This document shows positions 61,366-64,000 of a stretch of 64,000 bases of DNA, piece by piece. The notes below the pieces were generated by a model, which searched no databases, was not told the origin of the DNA, and saw only the letters and a list, made by a program, of their open reading frames with translations. Every line of letters begins with the position of its first letter. Position 1 is the stretch's first letter. The translations under genes and the position numbers were made by a program. Source of the DNA: Lineus longissimus (Eukaryota > Nemertea > Pilidiophora > Heteronemertea > Lineidae); assembly GCF_910592395.1 (NCBI RefSeq), contig NC_088323.1, forward strand, positions 4,216,001 through 4,280,000, given 5' to 3'.

Positions 61366-63792
61366 ATCTCTCCTCTGCCTCTTCATCGACTGCCTCAAAC
61401 TGGATATTGCTCTGTTTAATCAAGGTCTTCAACATGTACTCGATATGTTTGACACGATTCTCCACGTTCTCAACTTGTGTAGACAACTTATCCTGCTCAG
61501 TTGATTCCTGGAAAAAAATAACAATAATGATTAATCATATAATTATTTTAAACACCTTGATTGACAATAAATCAGTTTACTACGTGCAGTTTTCAGCAAG
61601 CAAATGTCAACAAAATTGAGGAGGGAGTAATCCGTGGAGAATCACATGTCCTCCGAATGAAGAACGAACGACAATGAAGACAAAAGCATCTCAGAGGTTA
61701 CACTCACCGTGTCCTGATAAAGCTGCTCTGCGATCCTTCGTGCTGACAACGATTTGTCGATACGGAAGATTTTCTGGATCCAGTTCCGTTGTCTGTTTGG
61801 CTTGAATTTCTGACTCTTCACCACGAACTTTCGGCTGATGAACATCGGGACAAAACACTCGACATCGAGGGCTAGCTCAACCTGAAAGTACATTTTGAAA
61901 CTTTTTTGATTTTTCTTTCAAGATTCTTTACCTTCAATCGAAAAATGTGACAAATGACATCTGGTGACTTGACCAAGATCACAAGGAATGATATGAGTAT
62001 GACTCACCTGCATAGCTAGTCTTTGTAACACAGCTTGCTCTTGTACACCTTTGATATCATCCACAGCCAAACCAACCTGAAATATATATTGACATACTGT
62101 TGAATGCCAAATTTTCATGGGTGGTTTATTTTCCCCAGATTACGTGAATAAACCAGATTTACCAAAATAAAAATTGTGAAAATTCGATTTTTAGGATAAA
62201 TGTTCGGAATCAATAAAATAAATAGCCGCAAGTATTTTCGAATTCACAGAAGTTGTTCACTCACCAGCAAATTCATTATTAGAATGACCATCACAAACAG
62301 GAATATCACAAACTGGATTGTTGTGGCCACCTCGTACCACGTCTGGATGCTCGGGTCGATCACCGGGCTTGCGTGCATGTCGTTAAAGATGTTGTCGTAC
62401 GCAACATCCCCTGTCATCATCACGCTTGTCTTGATAAGCGAAGGGATGAAGCCGCGGAAAGGTACCTGGGGTCAAAGGGGGTGAGAAGTGAAAGGCTATA
62501 GGCGAGTGTAACCTGAGAAATTTTGAGGACGTTTGATTTTTGCAGCCTTTGCAGTCTGACCTGATCCGCAACAAGCAGCTCCTGCAGTTCTGTAGTATTG
62601 CGGCATCGTTACCCTATTGGATTTCTGCCAGGGCTACAGCGTCCACTTTAGGCTCCTGTCCACTGATGTGGGATATCTCCTTGCCCCGGCCGTTAACGAG
62701 GCTATGAGACCTCCACATCAAAGAGTGCATACCGGTTACTTGAAAGTAACAGGATTGAGGAATGACAGCATATTGCTTCTTCAAACAGAGTCACCAGTCA
62801 CCACATCAGATCGCAAAGAGTCCTCACTGTTCATTACAAGGACTAACCTGGTTTGCCAGTAGAGTGTAGAAGCTGAGAGCAAAGGCCACTATGAAGAGGA
62901 AAAAAACGGGGAAGAATCGCGTGAACGTCCTGAGCACGTCGGTGAACATCACTACGTAGATACCAAATGTGGGCACCTTCCTGATGAAAAGGACCAAGTC
63001 GATCCAGGCCCAGAAGACCGCTATTGCTCCCAGCTGCCACTGCCAAGCCTGTCAATGGAAAAAAATGAATCAATGAATCAATGCTTCAATACCTGCAGTA
63101 TTACAAAGGGTGACGTATCACGGCTCAGTCTAACCTTACTCACCATGGACCAAAAAGCTTACACATTACATTGCATCCAAGCCTGCCCTAAGTGTTGCAT
63201 CATTTCATGTTAATCACAGACAACTGACCATTTAACGAACGGTTGGCACTGTACACAAATCAGGACACCTCTCTATTAAGGACAGCACATGTCCCTAGGG
63301 TATCCTTAATAGAGAGGTTCTTCTGTACTTACTAATCTCAGCCCCGTTTCTCGTTGACATCCCTCAAAGTCGATGACAAGGAGAAGAGCAGTCATGTGGG
63401 TGAGCCACTCAATGGTGTTCTCCCACCCAAGGTAGTTAAGACGAGCTTGGAAGAACTGAAACAGCTGCAATGAGGATGAAGTTTCTTTCAAGACTTGGCT
63501 GAGCAAGCTGTGCCCCAACCGGCCTACCGATGATAACAGAATGATGCTTAACAACGGCGAGAGTGGTCAGTCGGTGGAGGGGCGACTGAGAAACATAACA
63601 ATGGGCCTGTAACACACTTGGGGGTACAATATACTCACCTCTCGTAAAATCTGTAATACTGTGAAGATAATGATGAAATATTTGCATACTTCAGCATACG
63701 CCATTGGTTTTAATGGGTTTCCTTCGGCTGCTCTGTACTGCTGAACTCTCTCACACTGCGTACCATTGTATTTGTCAATATCTGGGTTGTTC
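61355..63792 (-). CDS. TRPA1: TRPA1 channel, 3' seven exons (partial)
   Basis: This is the C-terminal 360 residues of a TRP ankyrin cation channel, a sensor of irritants, heat or cold in the plasma membrane. The exons are 63792-63639, 63464-63333, 63048-62848, 62465-62265, 62076-62008, 61881-61708 and 61507-61355. All splice sites are GT..AG with consistent phases. In order they encode the S1-S2 loop and S2 (YFIIIFTVLQILRE), S3 (YLGWENTIEWLTHMTALLLV), S4-S5 (WQWQLGAIAVFWAWIDLVLF, FFPVFFLFIVAFALSFYTLL), then the pore helix and filter (SLIKTSVMMTGDVAYDNIF) and S6 (FVIFLFVMVILIMNLLVGLA). The remainder is the TRP-like helix region and a heptad-patterned C-terminal coiled coil (VENVENRVKHIEYMLKTLI). 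The ankyrin repeats and S1 lie beyond the right edge of the window. The stop codon sits in a minisatellite unit. Confidence 0.93.
63263..63327. mobile_element. pogo/Tigger-like MITE fragment in TRPA1 intron
   Basis: The arms cctctctattaaggaca and tccttaatagagagg are inverted copies and match the interior and ends of the element at 17645-17822. Confidence 0.6.
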
Positions 63793-64000
63793 CTGGAGAA
63801 ACGAAAATGCTTGGTGAAATGACTGTGACCCATTATGACAAATTGGATAGCAGGTCTCCAGGCCTAGTACTGAGCAATCACTGACGATATGAGATAATGT
63901 CAATTGTTCTCCACTTTCTGATCATGACATAATAAGCCTCATAAAAATCATACCAGTCAGTTTGGCAAAGGACAATACTGCTTGGTTGCGAAGGCCTTTA

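Noticed and set aside
60984-61619. Long open frames with nine-residue repeats on both strands (for example CVSSSKRET and HVSLLEDET)
   Set aside because: They arise because the minisatellite unit is 27 bp and lacks stops in most frames. There is no start context or flanking exon evidence.

Overview
This window is nuclear DNA from a marine-type invertebrate. It shows spliced genes with GT..AG introns, TATA-type core promoters, 27-bp minisatellites, inverted-repeat MITEs and scattered acatgta-type simple repeats. The gene content is bilaterian: a myostatin/GDF11-type TGF-beta ligand, a TRPA1 channel, a galactose-3-O-sulfotransferase-like enzyme, and a cyclic-nucleotide-binding protein resembling CNBD2. 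The base composition and repeat style would fit a lophotrochozoan or an invertebrate deuterostome, but I cannot name the species.

Layout. 1-4.7 kb: the last two coding exons of a myostatin/GDF11-like gene (+). 8.6-10.6 kb: a four-exon EF-hand protein (+). 10.8-11.9 kb: a DXD glycosyltransferase (-), tail to tail with the EF-hand gene. 13.0-14.9 kb: a type II membrane protein with a possible beta-propeller glycosidase-like fold (+), with its own TATA box and an ATGA-overlapping uORF. 15.6-22.1 kb: a 12-exon cyclic-nucleotide-binding protein (-), with a tRNA-like gene and a pogo/Tigger-like MITE in its introns. 25.5-27.9 kb: a four-finger C2H2 transcription factor (+) with a CRE/CCAAT/TATA promoter. 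27.85-31.23 kb: a tandem array carrying five tRNA-Gly(GCC) genes whose repeat unit begins in the zinc-finger 3' region. 33.0-35.4 kb: a Gal3ST-like sulfotransferase with a decapeptide-repeat tail (+). 35.7-37.6 kb: a two-exon gene (-) for a 176-residue protein in which every phenylalanine lies in an FF or FFFF run. 37.6-50.7 kb: a gene-poor stretch. 50.7-57.8 kb: a three-exon DUF917/S-methyl-thiohydantoin desulfurase-like gene (+) with a 4.9-kb first intron. 61.0-64.0 kb: the 3' part of TRPA1 (-), whose stop codon lies inside a minisatellite.

The genes do not form an operon or pathway; they are ordinary neighbours on a chromosome. The most novel item is the paired-phenylalanine protein at 36.4-37.6 kb. 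Next are the tRNA-Gly/zinc-finger tandem array, the animal DUF917 gene with its Ser-Pro-rich insertion, and the minisatellite-overlapped TRPA1 stop. Exon boundaries come from reading splice sites and frames by eye. Family calls come from recognised motifs, with no database search.
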